From Lingula anatina (taxonomy: Eukaryota; Brachiopoda; Lingulata; Lingulida; Lingulidae), in NCBI RefSeq assembly GCF_001039355.2, contig NW_019773514.1, forward strand, positions 279,068-343,067: DNA of 64,000 nucleotides, written 5' to 3'. Of the stretch, positions 49,935 through 62,855 are shown one piece after another (within the stretch, counting starts at the first letter, position 1; every line of letters starts with the position of its first letter). The notes under the pieces were generated by a model. The model was not told the origin of the DNA. It searched no databases and was given only the letters and a program-made list of their open reading frames with translations. The position numbers and the translations under genes were made by a program.

Positions 49935-50772
49935 CAGAGCTGCGTCAAGTACTCAGATCTGCTATGTATATGTACAGTGGTACAGCGTCTAAATGGGGGG
50001 TGGGGGATGTCTTGTTTGGCACAACTTGATGTACTGCTGTCAATTCACATTCAGAGCTTCTCGCCTCTACTTTGGCATGCAGTCACTCTTGTGTGTCTAT
50101 ATGTGGAATTAATCAAAGGAAAATAGTTTCCAGTTTTACTCTTTAAATTGTTTCCAAGCCACGTTTGGAAGAACCTATACTGACTGTCATCTATCGCTAT
50201 TTCATAACACATGTACAATAAACGAATTAACTAATTAACGTATGCATTGACGTCATTGCCAAGAGAGGATAAGGAAGCAAAATCAAAGATAATTTTACAA
50301 AGCTTCACAAAGTAACAAGCGTGCTTTAGCACTAGCTAGCAGACGAATATTTTTAATTTCAAACAACAAACTTAGCCGAGTTGATATTCACAGCATTTTC
50401 AGCCCTAAGTTTTTCATATACCTTAAAACCAATCTGCCTTAAAGTCTCTTTTGATTTTTATAAAGAAAAAGACACATACGTTTGTACAAACTGCTTTGTC
50501 AATACGTGTTTTGTATCGCACTAGCTAGCAGACGAATATTTTTAATTTCAAACAACAAACTTAGCCGAGTTGATATTCACAGCATTTTCAGCCCTAAGTT
50601 TTTCATATACCTTAAAACCAATCTGCCTTAAAGTCTCTTTTGATTTTTATAAAGAAAAAGACACATAAGTTTGTACAAACTGCTTTGTCAATACGTGTTT
50701 TGTAAAACGCATCCCTCCCACCAAAGACACCGACCTTGTGACCTCGATATCATAACGAGATTGTAAACAAAA
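49935..50772. promoter_or_regulatory. Divergent SPO16/ACBD5 intergenic promoter region
   Basis: Only 838 bp separate the two start codons on opposite strands, so both 5' UTRs and promoters must fit here. No TATA box stands out. A 189-bp tandem duplication occupies 50329-50702, immediately upstream of ACBD5. Confidence 0.6.
50329..50702. repeat. 189-bp tandem duplication, two copies
   Basis: 50329-50513 and 50518-50702 match base for base except about one substitution (ACATACG against ACATAAG), each beginning GCACTAGCTAGCAGACG. This is a recent duplication in the shared promoter interval. Confidence 0.92.
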
Positions 50773-53700
50773 ATGGCTACCTCTGCAAAGGAAAAATTCG
50801 AGGCAGCTGTAAAAGTAATCCAAAATCTACCTAAAGAAGGTGAGTAGAGTGCTAAGATTACTGGTTAAGAATACATGGATATTATGATACAAATTTCATT
50901 ATATATAATGCTAAGAAAGCCCCCCACTTTCTCACAATCACTGACAAATGAGCACGTCGTGTTCGCAACGGTGTCCAATGCAGGGGGGGGGGGGGGTCAA
51001 GGGGTGTTGTTAGTTCCTTTAACGGTGCGATTATCATGGTGGCCCTAGGAATGGAAGTTCGGGCTCCCATATGATTAATACAGGCAAGGGTTAGTCGGAG
51101 TATTCGGTTAGTATGTGGGACGAATGCCACCTGTACAAAGTAATGGGGGACGGACTACAATACCTAGACTACCATTCCCGTCACACCGGCTAAAGACCAA
51201 AGTTCACTTGTTGAGCATAATATCGTTGTTAAGAAGCACGTTGCCCATTTTTATCTTTCTTAGCGATTACATATTGAAGATCATATTGGGAGTAGGGGGT
51301 TAAGATTTAAACATCCAGTTCAGTGAGGAGCCAACACTCAGAGGGGGGTTTGGGGTGGGGGGAGACACCGTGTTGGTGGGGGGAGCTGGTATGTCAATGG
51401 AAAATTGTTGTTTTTTTTTTTTGCTAAATTTAATTAAAATGCGTTCTTTTTTGCTGAGTGTTAACTAAAACAGATCAACCTTTTAAGCAGCAAACACAAC
51501 TTGAATTTCATTAAATTAATTTATTAGACAGTGAAACAAGAAATGGTGTTCATTTTATAAAATTAATCATTATCTAATGTATCAGGATCATTCCAACCAT
51601 CCCATGAGTTGATGTTGAAGTTCTATGCCTATTACAAGCAAGCCACAATAGGAAAATGCACTCATCCAAGACCAGCCTTTTGGGAGGTGGTCAAGAAAGC
51701 AAAATGGTAAATATGAAAATTGTTAGACAAATTTTATAATGATAATGATAATCTGAAAAAAGAAAATAATTATTAAGTCAGCAAATGTTTGAAATGTGCC
51801 TGATGTACAGTACTGATTTCTGTGGTTTGATAGCACTAAAAGTGTAAATCCAACTGCCACTACTGGCACCAGTAAAAGTCTCTCTCCAATACACCAGAGA
51901 CTCAGGAACTATAAACTGAAGCCTGAAAAGGAGTTAATGGATCATACTTCTGAAAACCATTTTGGATACAGTATACCTTGTTGAGTAAGAGATAAGTGTT
52001 GAAAACTAACTTTCTTTACCATACGAAGACCTTATGCTTATTGTATGTCTTTATTGTGATATATGTATGATAATTTTCTGTGCTGTAGGGATGCCTGGAA
52101 TGGGCTGGGGGACCTGTCCAAAGAGGAAGCCATGCTCAGATATGTCGAGGAACTGAAAAGGGTAAATATTTCTCTTTTAATAACTTTGTTGATTTCCAGT
52201 GTGAGCTCATCTAGTCTCTTTATCAGAAAATTAGAGGTGTTGTGAACATTGCCTTTTTTTATTTTTCTCCTCTTTCTTTTTTGTTGCTTTGCTCATGGTT
52301 TTTAGATGTAATAGATGTCAGTGGAAGGTTTAGGATTATCAGTTTAAGAGCACCTGCATTTTTCCTTTGGAATTGAGTGGTTCTCTTAATGAATTTCTTA
52401 TTTAAGATTTTTGCAGCTATTTTCTGTACAAAACGAAATCCAAATATTTTTGTTGATTATAAATGTTCATATTTGTTAATCATGAAGAATACAATACATG
52501 ATGAGAGAGAGAGAGATTCAGTGATGGTAACAGAAGTATAGAATATCTATTCCTTCCAAGGACATCTGGGCACTGCTTTCTGCATTTGTATGATATCCAT
52601 TTCAAAACACTAACCACATTTGTGCCCAAAGTAAGGGTGACACTCAGTCATAAGTTCAGCCCTTATTTATTCTGTGAGTAAGCAAAACTAAGTGCTATCA
52701 TGTCATTTTTATGGCAGACTTACAAAAATTTCATATTAATTAAACGCGATTTGATTTTATGAACAACAGCAAAAATAAAAAAAAAAAGATTTCTTAAAAT
52801 TTTCATAGGCCTCAGTTTTTTTTTTTTTTTAATATTTATCATTTTTAAGACACTCAAAATGTGGTTTCGACCCAAATGCCAATCAACTTTTAAAACAGGT
52901 ATTACTATCAATGCTCCTTTTTTGAAGTGGGAGAGGGGTATAAATTTGATGTTCTTAATTATTGAGGAACTACAAAATCATACAAATGCTGCTAGACTGG
53001 GACCCTGTATTTGTTGTGTGTTACAGATAATGCTTCAGCAATCTAGTCCTTGGGAATCCATGAGTGAAGATGAGGTAAGGGTAGTGTACTAGTCAATAGA
53101 TAGAGGTCATCTTACCTCCACTCACACTGTCCCTCTATCAAGGCATCCAGATATGAAATGCTCCTCCTACCTCCAAAGGCAACGTCATCCCAAAAGATGG
53201 CCGTGATAGGGCATGTTCAGAACCAAGTTGATCCATGTACTAATTGATCAGTGGTTCAAATAGGGCCAACCCACTTAGAAGCTTGCAGCCTAATCCCAGC
53301 GGGAAATCCATTATGGGATTACATGAAAAGCTTTCAAGTGGGTCTGCAATATTTGATCCATGGATCAGTTTGTCCAGAGGTCAATTTGGATCTGAACAGG
53401 CCCATAGTCCATCAAGTCATTAGACGGGAATATGTCACTCTTAATCTAGATGAATTGAGATTTCACCTCTTCTCCACACCCACTGGCCCTCCACTAAGGC
53501 ACTTAAGAAAGGGACCTTGTTCCTTTAAGGAAATCTTGTCTAGAAAAAAAATTTTTTTTTTTGGAAATTTGTTACACTGAGCATTGGAAACAAACTGGGG
53601 AGCACCACTGGATTTTACTTGTGATCTTTCATGTTGATTTGATACTTGCCTGTAGCTGTGATAGTAGACCTTGGAAAGTCTGTGGAGACAAAATCTTAAA

Positions 53701-56674
53701 CCTTGGTGTCACTCAAGACTCTCTGATGGAGGCACAGTGGGATTGGAATACGTATAGGATGTGTATTTACTCAGGTGTAGGTCATGGTTGGGGTAGCTTG
53801 TGGCTTGAATGCTCCTATTGTTTTTAACAATCAGGGATGCTAGTCTTCCGGTTTTTACCGGAATTCCGGTTTTTTGCGTCCAGTTATAAAATTTTCTGGT
53901 ACTATATTTTGCTCCGGAATTCTCGTTTTTAACGTGGTCGCGGACTGGACGAACGATGCGTCAGAGGAACGTCGCATTTCAACCATTGCGACAGAGCTGC
54001 GTTTCAACACAATATCTAGTCACAACCGTAGCACGTGATTTATTTATGGCGCTTGATTGGTTGGAAATGTAGGCTTTAATGTCGGCACCCATGTGGAAAG
54101 TTTTGACACCGCGTGCGCGGAATTTTGAACTAAACCAAACTAAATGGATTTCGCGGAGAGGGGAACAGACGATATTAGAAACATCGACATTACTGTCAAA
54201 AATAGATTTAGTTGGAGTTGGCTGGAGGAAAAGGACAATAATGACGATTTTTTTTCTACCTATGTTCGGAAGCGAAAGTCCCCCGGAGAAGCTTGGTGTG
54301 TATGGTGCAACGACGTGATCCGGTACGGAAGCAGTGGTAAAAAAGCTCTGAAAAACCATGCTAAAACAACTAAGCATGCCAAAGCACGTAGTTGTNNNNN
54401 NNNNNNNNNNNNNNNNNNNNNNNNNNNNNNNNNNNNNNCCCCCCGGTCTTTGCCAAAAAAAAGTTCAGGTTTTCTTTCCGGACCCCACTAGCATCCCTGA
54501 ACAATTTTGTTATCCATGTCCCATGTATCGTGTTATTATAATGATAGTTTATCGTGTTTTTTGTAGATCATGACAGGCAATATCACATATTGATAAAAAT
54601 AGAAATGTAACCTTTACCAACTTGTCACCTCAATTCAACCATGCCCCCAGTGTTTGCCTCTTAGGAAAATAAGTTGCTGGACCAAAAGCTCAGCCATCTT
54701 GAAAATTAGCTGGCTAGAATGCCTGCCGGGTGGGAAAACTTCTCTGCCCATTCTGAAAGTTGTCTGCCCCGGGCAGACAGTCCAGCCTTAATTTCTAACA
54801 CTGCATGCCCCTGATCATGTGATACACATCAGATCAGTGAGGAAAGCTTTGCTTCTACCAAAGTGGATGTTGAAAACAAAAATCTCAAGTGTAGTTTGTG
54901 TGCATATCGGTCACACTGATGTCTGCCATGGTATAATACTCTTTAATTCTCCATTTACTATTATCTAAATGAGTCTGTAGCATATTTTCCAATTTATTCA
55001 TGATACTTTCATCTTCTGACTTAGTTTAATGGTCAACATTCATTTATTTTTTTTAGATAATAGAAGCCATGCCACAGACTGATAATGTCACAGGATTTCT
55101 GGATACTCTGGGAAATTTCTATGAGCTGGTGGATGAGCAGCTTCCAGCACATGCAGAGAAGCTACGCAGTGTCCAGAAACGCACCCAAGCTATGGATGGG
55201 GATGTGGTCGGGGAGTCCGAACCCTCATCAGGCAGTGATGCTAGTGCAGGTAGGGTGCTTGTAGGGGTGAATGCAGACTTACACAGCACCTTGACTGTAA
55301 CTGTTTTGGATTCAAATGACATCACCAAAGGATTTAATTTATTTTATTTGGAAGTATTTGGCAGATAAAGCTGCTACTCATTTTGATAAGAAAGAAATGA
55401 CAAAATAAATTTACTTAGAATCAAGCTGGTATTTTTGAGATAAAGGCATTTTCTCTTCTGAACAATTCGTATGTGATTATATTGCAATGATGGAATAATG
55501 TGCAAATGTTGTTTTTTATTTCAGATTCTGTCATTGAAAATAGTGGAGGTGGAGAAGATAATGGAGATGTTGTAGAAGAAGAAGAGGCTGATGTGGTGAA
55601 AGTGCCGAAAATTGACCAAAATGAAAATGGTGGGTAAATTTTTGCATCATTTCAACCTGTTGGATATCTGATGTCATTTGTATAATCTGCATTCTCTCTC
55701 TCTCTTTCTCACACACACACACACACACACACACACATGGGCACAAAACAAAAGGCATTTCTAAAAGTTACATTCTCTCTCTCTACATATATACATTATA
55801 CACATAAAATGTCACCATTACTGTACTACTTGGGAGTTTCACTCTGTTGATTTTAATTACTTATATTATTACAGAACACCTGCCTCCCAGCTACAAGTCA
55901 GATACAGACAGTGAGGGTGAGGTGTACTGTGATACATCAGATCAGCCAGATCTGGAAACTTTGGTATGTAGGAGATAAACAAATAATGAGCAATTTTATT
56001 CATATATATATGAACCCTTTATATATATATATATATATATATATTTGCTCAGTTGATGATAATTTCATAAACAAAACATTATTGACTGCAAAAAAAAAAA
56101 AAAAAAGCAACAGCATCTGGCTTTTAGAAACTTCAAATTAAAACAAAACAATCAAGAGGCAAACTACCAGTTGAAACTACTAGATGACATGTGATATTTA
56201 ACATTTTTTCTGATGATCACACATTTATTTCCACAGGCAAAGATTGCAAGCAAAAAAAGTCACAGTGCCAGAAGGCCGTTGGTTTCCTCTTCTCCTCTCC
56301 GAGAAAAACTTAATGGTTTTGACACTGACTTTCAACCACTGCCCATGTCTCCTATAGTGTCAGGACAGACAGACATGTTGATGGGTAAAAATGGCCCCAC
56401 TGATAATCACACACATTCCAATCACCAGCCTCAAAGGACAGTGTTGCCTGGAAACAGTCTTGAAAATAATGGAAGCTTGGATTTTGTTGGTCAGTTAAAT
56501 CACAGGGGAGGGGAGGACGAAGTTGACAATCAGTTAGAGCCTCTGGATGCATTAAGTGCAAGAGGAGGCGGAGAAACGCCTACACCTAGTGAAAGAGGGA
56601 GTCGGAGGCATAGCAGGAGGGGGAGTGGTGGGAGTGTCAGTAGTAATAGAGGTAGGCCATGACACACACACACT

Positions 56675-56707
<33 letters not shown>

Positions 56708-57399
56708 AATTTGAAGTCACACAGGATTTAATTTTCTGTGGTTATTTTGTTATATTTCATGCTGTTATAAGTAGGTTTTTCGGAATGTGCATATTGTAGA
56801 AGTAAGGCATTTTTAATAAAAAATTAACCTTTAATGATGTGGGACTTGGGTTTTTCTAGAATAACATATAGAACTGCAAATTTTGACAGACATGTTAGCC
56901 ACTGTCTCAGTTATGGTTTGATATAATGGTGATATTATACATGAAATGATTATCTTAAGTGTAACATGATATATATATAATATAAGAGAGCACTCCATGA
57001 AAGGCAAAAAAGCAACTACTGAAAGGTTTAACAGAAATTCAGGAATTTCATGAATATTAGAGGAGAACTTTTTGAGATATATGGTGCACTAACAAAAAGA
57101 TAAATCAAAGCCGATGAACACACACACGCATGCACATGCGCACACACACACATCTGGATAATAATATAAGTTATAAGTGATTATATTCAGGCAATCCTGG
57201 CCACCCCCAGCACCCTGATGTCCCGGGGTCCTATACATATGGCAGTGGAGGAGGAGGAAGAGATGACAGACAATACCATGTACCATATACAGACATCAAT
57301 GACCAGATAGCAGCAGCACTGAATAGGTAAAATAATAATAATGATGATGATGTTGATGAGGAGGAGGAGGAGCAGGAGGATGGTGATGATGATGATAAT

Positions 57400-57435
<36 letters not shown>

Positions 57436-58553
57436 GAATCCAAATTCTGTAAAGGGTTCAGTAGACTTAACATCAAATGATATCTCTTACTGACAGTTTC
57501 AAATGGCCTAAAAAGAATGTTTGTTACTTGTAGGCTCCAACAAGACATGAACAGTGTATTAACAAGACTAAACACACTCGAAACACTGTCCATTGTGCAA
57601 CAACAGGTATTATTTCTACAAATCAAGTTATGACAGGCAAATACAATTGTTGTAAATGTTCTCTGAGTATAAAATCTGAATGTAAGAGTTATCTCTATGA
57701 AATATGTAAAACTTGATTTCCATAGTTTCAAGTTATTCAGACCTTCAGTTTTGAAGTAGATGCTCATTAGATACATGGCTTGTGGATTTTTTCCATGATT
57801 TATTAGATAAAGTTTCATATAATTTATTTTCTGTTACATTGTCATCATTAACTTCTGTGACATGTTTTTGCCCTATAATTATGTGCTTATAATATCTTTT
57901 ACTTGCCTCAGGTTCGGGACCGTGATGACAACACGAGTAGAAAACCAAACCAGGTAATTGCAGTCTTTAGCAACTATGAAGTGGTATTACAGTAGAAAAG
58001 GACTCTATATCTAGTTTTTGTAGACTCTAAACAAACTATTAGCTTCATATAGAGCTTTTAGCACTCCTATATAAAAGAATGTAGGTAGTTGTTTAGAGCT
58101 GAACATTGGAAAGTCCATGGACTATTTTGGGATGATATAAAACTGAGAATGTAACAGAATCCAAAGTTTTGTCTCACGTATGGTGAAGAGAGGAATCTTT
58201 AAGTTAAACTTATGTTTTCACATTTTCAGACCTCTTCTTGGTGGCCATTCCCCAATTTTTCTGGCAGAACAGTAATGTTTCTACTGGTCTGGCCAATTAT
58301 AGTACACTGGGTGATTAGGTTTTTATCTGGCAGAAGAAGAAGGTAAGTTAAACATGTTCTTAAGAATCAAGTATTGTTTTACTGGAAACAAGTATTAATG
58401 AGATATCGATCTAAGGACAAACATATTATATTTGCTTTATGAAAAATCGCTTTTTTTGTTCACAGCCTTTTTTGATGTGAAGAAAATAGTTTTTCAATTA
58501 TTATTAACCTGTAAAGAATTTTGAATAATTTTTTCTTCAGGCCAACACGGTGA
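50773..58553 (+). CDS. ACBD5: Acyl-CoA-binding domain protein 5
   Basis: Thirteen exons, all phase-consistent: 50773..50839, 51586..51706, 52089..52161, 53027..53074, 55057..55249, 55525..55629, 55875..55963, 56237..56651, 57191..57326, 57534..57606, 57912..57953, 58230..58342 and 58541..58553 (495 aa). ACBD5 is a peroxisomal tail-anchored protein that binds very-long-chain acyl-CoA and tethers peroxisomes to the ER through VAP proteins. The ACB domain is at residues 6-90, with ligand-contact blocks FYAYYKQAT, KAKWDAWN and RYVEEL. An acidic FFAT-like motif EVYCDTSDQ follows at 218-226, then a low-complexity Ser/Gly/Arg linker, a coiled-coil segment (exon 10) and a C-terminal membrane anchor (about 468-486) followed by a basic RRRRPTR tail, as needed for peroxisomal targeting. 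Exon 4 (48 nt, in frame) interrupts the end of the ACB domain and is probably a cassette exon. Confidence 0.95.
53208..53402. repeat. MITE copy in ACBD5 intron 4
   Basis: Imperfect inverted repeat whose ends read GGGCATGTTCAGA and TCTGAACAGGCCC, containing GATCAGTGGTTCAAATA and TATTTGATCCATGGATC. It is related to the elements at 35200 and 6437. Confidence 0.75.
53832..54499 (+). mobile_element. DNA transposon remnant with BED-like zinc finger
   Basis: Terminal inverted repeats CAGGGATGCTAGT (53832) and ACTAGCATCCCTG (ending 54499) are flanked by the direct repeat AACAAT (53826-53831, 54500-54505). It carries the 5' part of a transposase-like ORF and then a 43-base N run (54396-54438), so the transposase body is deleted or unassembled. 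The zinc finger suggests a hAT-like element, but hAT elements make 8-bp duplications, so the superfamily is left open. Confidence 0.82.
54144..54395 (+). pseudogene. Truncated BED/TTF-type zinc-finger ORF of transposon
   Basis: Open frame from ATG at 54144 into the N run. It includes FSWSWLEEKDNNDDFF and a CVWCNDVIRYGSSGKKALKNH finger (CX2C, then two His five apart), the pattern of transposase-associated BED-like fingers that bind transposon ends. The catalytic part is missing. Confidence 0.7.
55708..55738. repeat. (CT)n/(CA)n microsatellite in ACBD5 intron 6
   Basis: CT run followed by a pure CA run. Another CA tract lies at 56657-56702, just after the exon 8 donor. Confidence 0.95.
57337..57435. 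repeat. Compound simple repeats in ACBD5 intron 9
   Basis: Successive AAT, GAT, GAG/GGA and ATTT repeats. The (ATTT)n end marks where the terminal-exon duplication copies (60340 onward) begin to match. Confidence 0.9.
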
Positions 58554-60338
58554 AGCATTAAAAACGCTTGAGATACAAGGAGAACCTAAGCTTAATACAT
58601 GGAGTCAGTGAATTCTTTTACCACCATGAAGTGAAGTGGATTTCAGACTTAATTCCTAATGTGGGTTGATACCATGTTTGTGCAATAGATGTATAAAATC
58701 ACAACCATTGTAATGGATGTCCAATAAGTTATCCATCATCTGTGAAGCCTGTAGTAAGTGATCATGAGACTGAAATGAATTATAAAAGCCATGTGCCTTT
58801 ATCTGTTGTATGGTATGGCATCCAGTAGGAATGTGGGCAGTGCAAGATGACAACACATGATCATATTGCTGTCTCTGCCAATGGAGGTGGTTTGTTCGTT
58901 TTATCAGTGTTGGTTTGATTGTGGACAAGAGGCCTCGAAAAGATTTTCATAAATTTTAATGCAATTCAAATGATGGACAGTTATTCAGGTAGGAAAGAAG
59001 TTTGGACAGTTTTAATCTGGGTTTTATAATATGTATAAAACAATTTTAACTGACTTTAAATCATTGTGATACACTGATAAAAAAAATGTTAGTGACAACT
59101 GCACTGAAAATATATCTAAATGCTAAAATGCAAAAAATCAGAAGTAAACTTATGGCTCAGTCTTGCCATTCAAAATGGATGTCACAAAATTTGTCAGTGA
59201 AACTATATTGAACACTTCCACAAAACACATTGTATTTCATAGATTTCTTGTCATGAAATATATTTTTTCATTTAGTCTGTAACAGTATTGTGAGTATGCA
59301 TATTAAATTATTAAAAATGAATCACTCAAGCTGTAATTATTTTGTACTTATGTTCAAAGTTTCTAGTCATAAGGCAGAAAATCTAAAAAGAACTGAACCT
59401 TGCCTTATACTGAATAGGTCACTTCTTCAACATCAATTTAAGTAAGTTTTTATCTTATTTTGTGAAGTATTTTTGTGTGGACAATACTTGATGGAAGTAT
59501 ATTTTAATATTTCAAATGTGAATATTGTGAAAAAAGAAAAGGTAAGTTTACAACCAAGAACACAAAAGTCCATTTCATGAGGAAAATCAGTCTTGCATTT
59601 CAAATTAATTATTAAAGTGTTTTGGATAACTGGACCATTTTGAACACGCATGTAAAGTTACTTTCATAGCAAAGTTTAAAAGATAAAATAAAAGTCAACA
59701 CAAGAATCAGTCTTTCCCGAGTTATCTTTCATATCAAAACTTTGTAGTATATACATGTGGCCAGTACTGGCTGTCCAAGGAAACTCCCGTAAAATGGGCT
59801 ATATATATATGTAATATATATGTATGATAAAACTAATATCAAATACTCGCTGGTACCCAAACTTCTTTGATGAAACTTTCAAATGCAACATTCTAATGAC
59901 GGCAGGTAACAGTAAGAAAATGGCATCTTTTGTAGAAGAAAACAGATATAAGGAGTTCTGTATGTGATACACATTATTTTATCACTCCGTATAAAATAAA
60001 ACGCCAACTGAAATGAAGGGCTCAATTTAAATGAGATAGCTTTCAGTGATGATAATAGATGAAACACACAGTAAAAATTTAACCTCAGGCAAACTATTTC
60101 TTATTTACCAAATAAAGTTTCTTCTCAGATATATTTGTTAACCTGACGCACTTGTTTTAAGAATGACCATACTGAAATACATCTCAACAATTGGCCGCAG
60201 TTTTGAAACCAAACATTATAAATTGGATGACTCCTGCTTGTGTAAAATCAAAGAAGCATATTTTTTAAACATAATTCCCAATTTATCACTAAACTGGATT
60301 AGAAATCTGAATAACCTTAATTTTTTCTTCACTTCTTT
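58554..60338 (+). other. ACBD5 3' UTR and flank
   Basis: After the TGA there is no further exon. The sequence recurs at 61490-62857 and from 63864. AATAAA-type signals occur near 59686. An N at 60339 ends this copy. The last 414 bases (59925-60338) are not shared with copy 2. Confidence 0.6.
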
Positions 60339-60463
60339 NGTTTATTTATTTATTTAGAATACAAATTCTGTAAAGGGTTCAGTAGACTTACATCAAATGA
60401 TATCTTAAGATGAAAATTACTGACAGTTTCAAATGGCCTAAAAAGAATGTTTGTTACTTGTAG

Positions 60464-61489
60464 GCTCCAACAAGACATGAACAGTGTATTAACAAGACTA
60501 AACACACTCGAAACACTGTCCATTGTGCAACAACAGGTATTATTTCTACAAATCAAGTTATGACAGGCAAATACAATTGTTGTAAATGTTGTCTGAGTAT
60601 AAAATCTGAATGTAAGAGTAATCTCTATGAAATATGTAAAACTTGATCTCCGTAGTTTCAAGTTATTCAGACCTTCAGTTTTGAAGTAGATGCTCATTAG
60701 ATACATGGCTTGTGGATTTTTTCCATGATCTATTAGATAAAGTTTCATATAATTTATTTTCTGTTACATTGTCATCATTAACTTCTGTGACATGTTTTTA
60801 CCCTATAATTATGTGCTTATAATATCTTTTACTTGCCTCAGGTTCGGGACCGTGATGACAACACGAGTAGAAAACCAAACCAGGTAATTGCAGTCTTAAG
60901 CAACTATGAAGTGGTGTCACAGTAGGAAAGGACTCTACATGTATATCTAGTTTTTGTAGACTCTAAACCAACTATTAGCTTCATATAGAGCTTTTAGCAC
61001 TCCTATATAAAAGAATGTAGGTAGTTGTTTAGGGCTGAACATTGGGAAGTCCATGGACTATTTTGGGATGATATAAAACTGAGAATGTAACAGAATCCAA
61101 AGTTTTGTCTCACGTATGGTGAAGAGAGGAATCTTTAAGTTAAACTTATGTTTTCACATTTTCAGACCTCTTCTTGGTGGCCATTCCCCAATTTTTCTGG
61201 CAGAACAGTAATGTTTCTACTGGTCTGGCCAATTATAGTACACTGGGTGATTAGGTTTTTATCTGGCAGAAGAAGAAGGTAAGTTAAACATGTTCTTAAG
61301 AATCAAGTATTGTTTTACTGGAAACAAGTATTAATGAGATATCGATCTAAGGACAAACATATTATATTTGCTTTATGAAAAATCGCTTTTTTTGTTCACA
61401 GCCTTTTTTGATTTGAAGAAAATAGTTTTTCAATTATTATTAAATTGTAAAGAATTTTGAATAATTTTTTCTTCAGGCCAACACGGTGA
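60464..61489 (+). pseudogene. Second copy of ACBD5 exons 10-13
   Basis: Exon equivalents 60464..60536, 60842..60883, 61166..61278 and 61477..61489 keep the same splice sites, frame and stop as 57534-58553, with only a few percent difference, mostly intronic. No upstream exons 1-9 accompany it, so it is either an unused tandem end of ACBD5 or an unmerged haplotype. Exon 12 (the membrane anchor) is intact. Confidence 0.8.
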
Positions 61490-62855
61490 AGCATTAAAAA
61501 CGCTTGAGATACAAGGAAAACCTAAGCTTAATACATGGAGTCAGTGAATTCTTTTACCACCATGAAGTGAAGTAGATTTCAGACTTAATTCCTAATGTGG
61601 GTTGATACCATGTTTGTGCAATAGATGTATAAAATCACAACCATTGTTAATGGATGTCTAATAAGTTATCCATCATCTGTGAAGCCTGAAGTGATCATGA
61701 TACTGAAATGAATTATAAAAGCCATATGCCTTTATCTGTTGTATGATATGGCATCCAGTAGGAATGTAGGAATGTGCAAGATGACAACACATAATCATAT
61801 TGCTGTCTCTGCCAATGGAGGTGGTTTGTTCGTTTTATCAGTGTTGGTTTGATTGTAGGCAAGAGGCCTCGAAAAGATTTTCAGAAATTTTAATGCAATT
61901 CAAATGATGGACAGTTATTCAGGTAGGAAAGAAGTTTGGACAGTTTTAATCTGGGTTTTATAATATGTATAAAACAATTTTAACTGACTTTAAATCATTG
62001 TGATACACTGATAAAAAAAATGTTAGTGACAACTGCACTGAAAATATACCTAAATGCTAAAATGCAAAAAATCAGAAGTAAACGTATGGCTCAGTCTTGC
62101 CATTCAAAATGGATGTCACAAAATTTGTCAGTGAAACTATATTGAACACTTCCACAAAACACATTGTATTTCATAGATTTCTTGTCATGAAATATATTTT
62201 TTCATTTAGTCTGTAACAGTATTGTGAGTATGCATATTAAATAATTAAAAATGAATCACTCAAGCTGTAATTATTTTGTACTTATGTTCAAAGTTTCTAG
62301 TCATAAGGCAGAAAATCTAAAAAGAACTGAACCTTGCCTTATACTGAATAGGTCACTTCTTCAACATCAATTTAAGTAAGTTTTTATCTTATTTTGTGAA
62401 GTATTTTTGTGTGGACAATACTTGATGGAAGTATATTTTAATATTTCAAATGTGAATATTGTGAAAAAAAAAGGTAAGTTTACAACCAAGAACACATAAG
62501 TCCATTTCATGAGGAAAATCAGTCTTGCATTTCAAATTAATTATTAAAGTGTTTTGGATAACTGGACCATTTTGAACACGCATGTAAAGTTACTTTCATA
62601 GCAAAGTTTAAAAGATAAAATAAAAGTCAACACAAGAATCAGTCTTTCCCCGAGTTATCTTTCATATCAAAACTTTGTAGTATATACATGTGGCCAGTAC
62701 TGGCTGTCCAAGGAAACTCCCGTAAAATGGGCTATATATATATGTAATATATATGTATGATAAAACTAATATCAAATACTCGCTGGTACCCAAACTTCTT
62801 TGATTAAACTTTCAAATGCAACATTCTAATGACGGCAGGTAACAGTAAGAAAATG

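Noticed and set aside
50329..50702. Short-period repeat resembling an array
   Set aside because: Just two long copies with no spacers and in an animal promoter, so not a CRISPR array.
57429..57818. Minus-strand frames repeated at 60350 and 62826
   Set aside because: They are antisense shadows of ACBD5 exon 10 and introns, repeated only because that block is triplicated.
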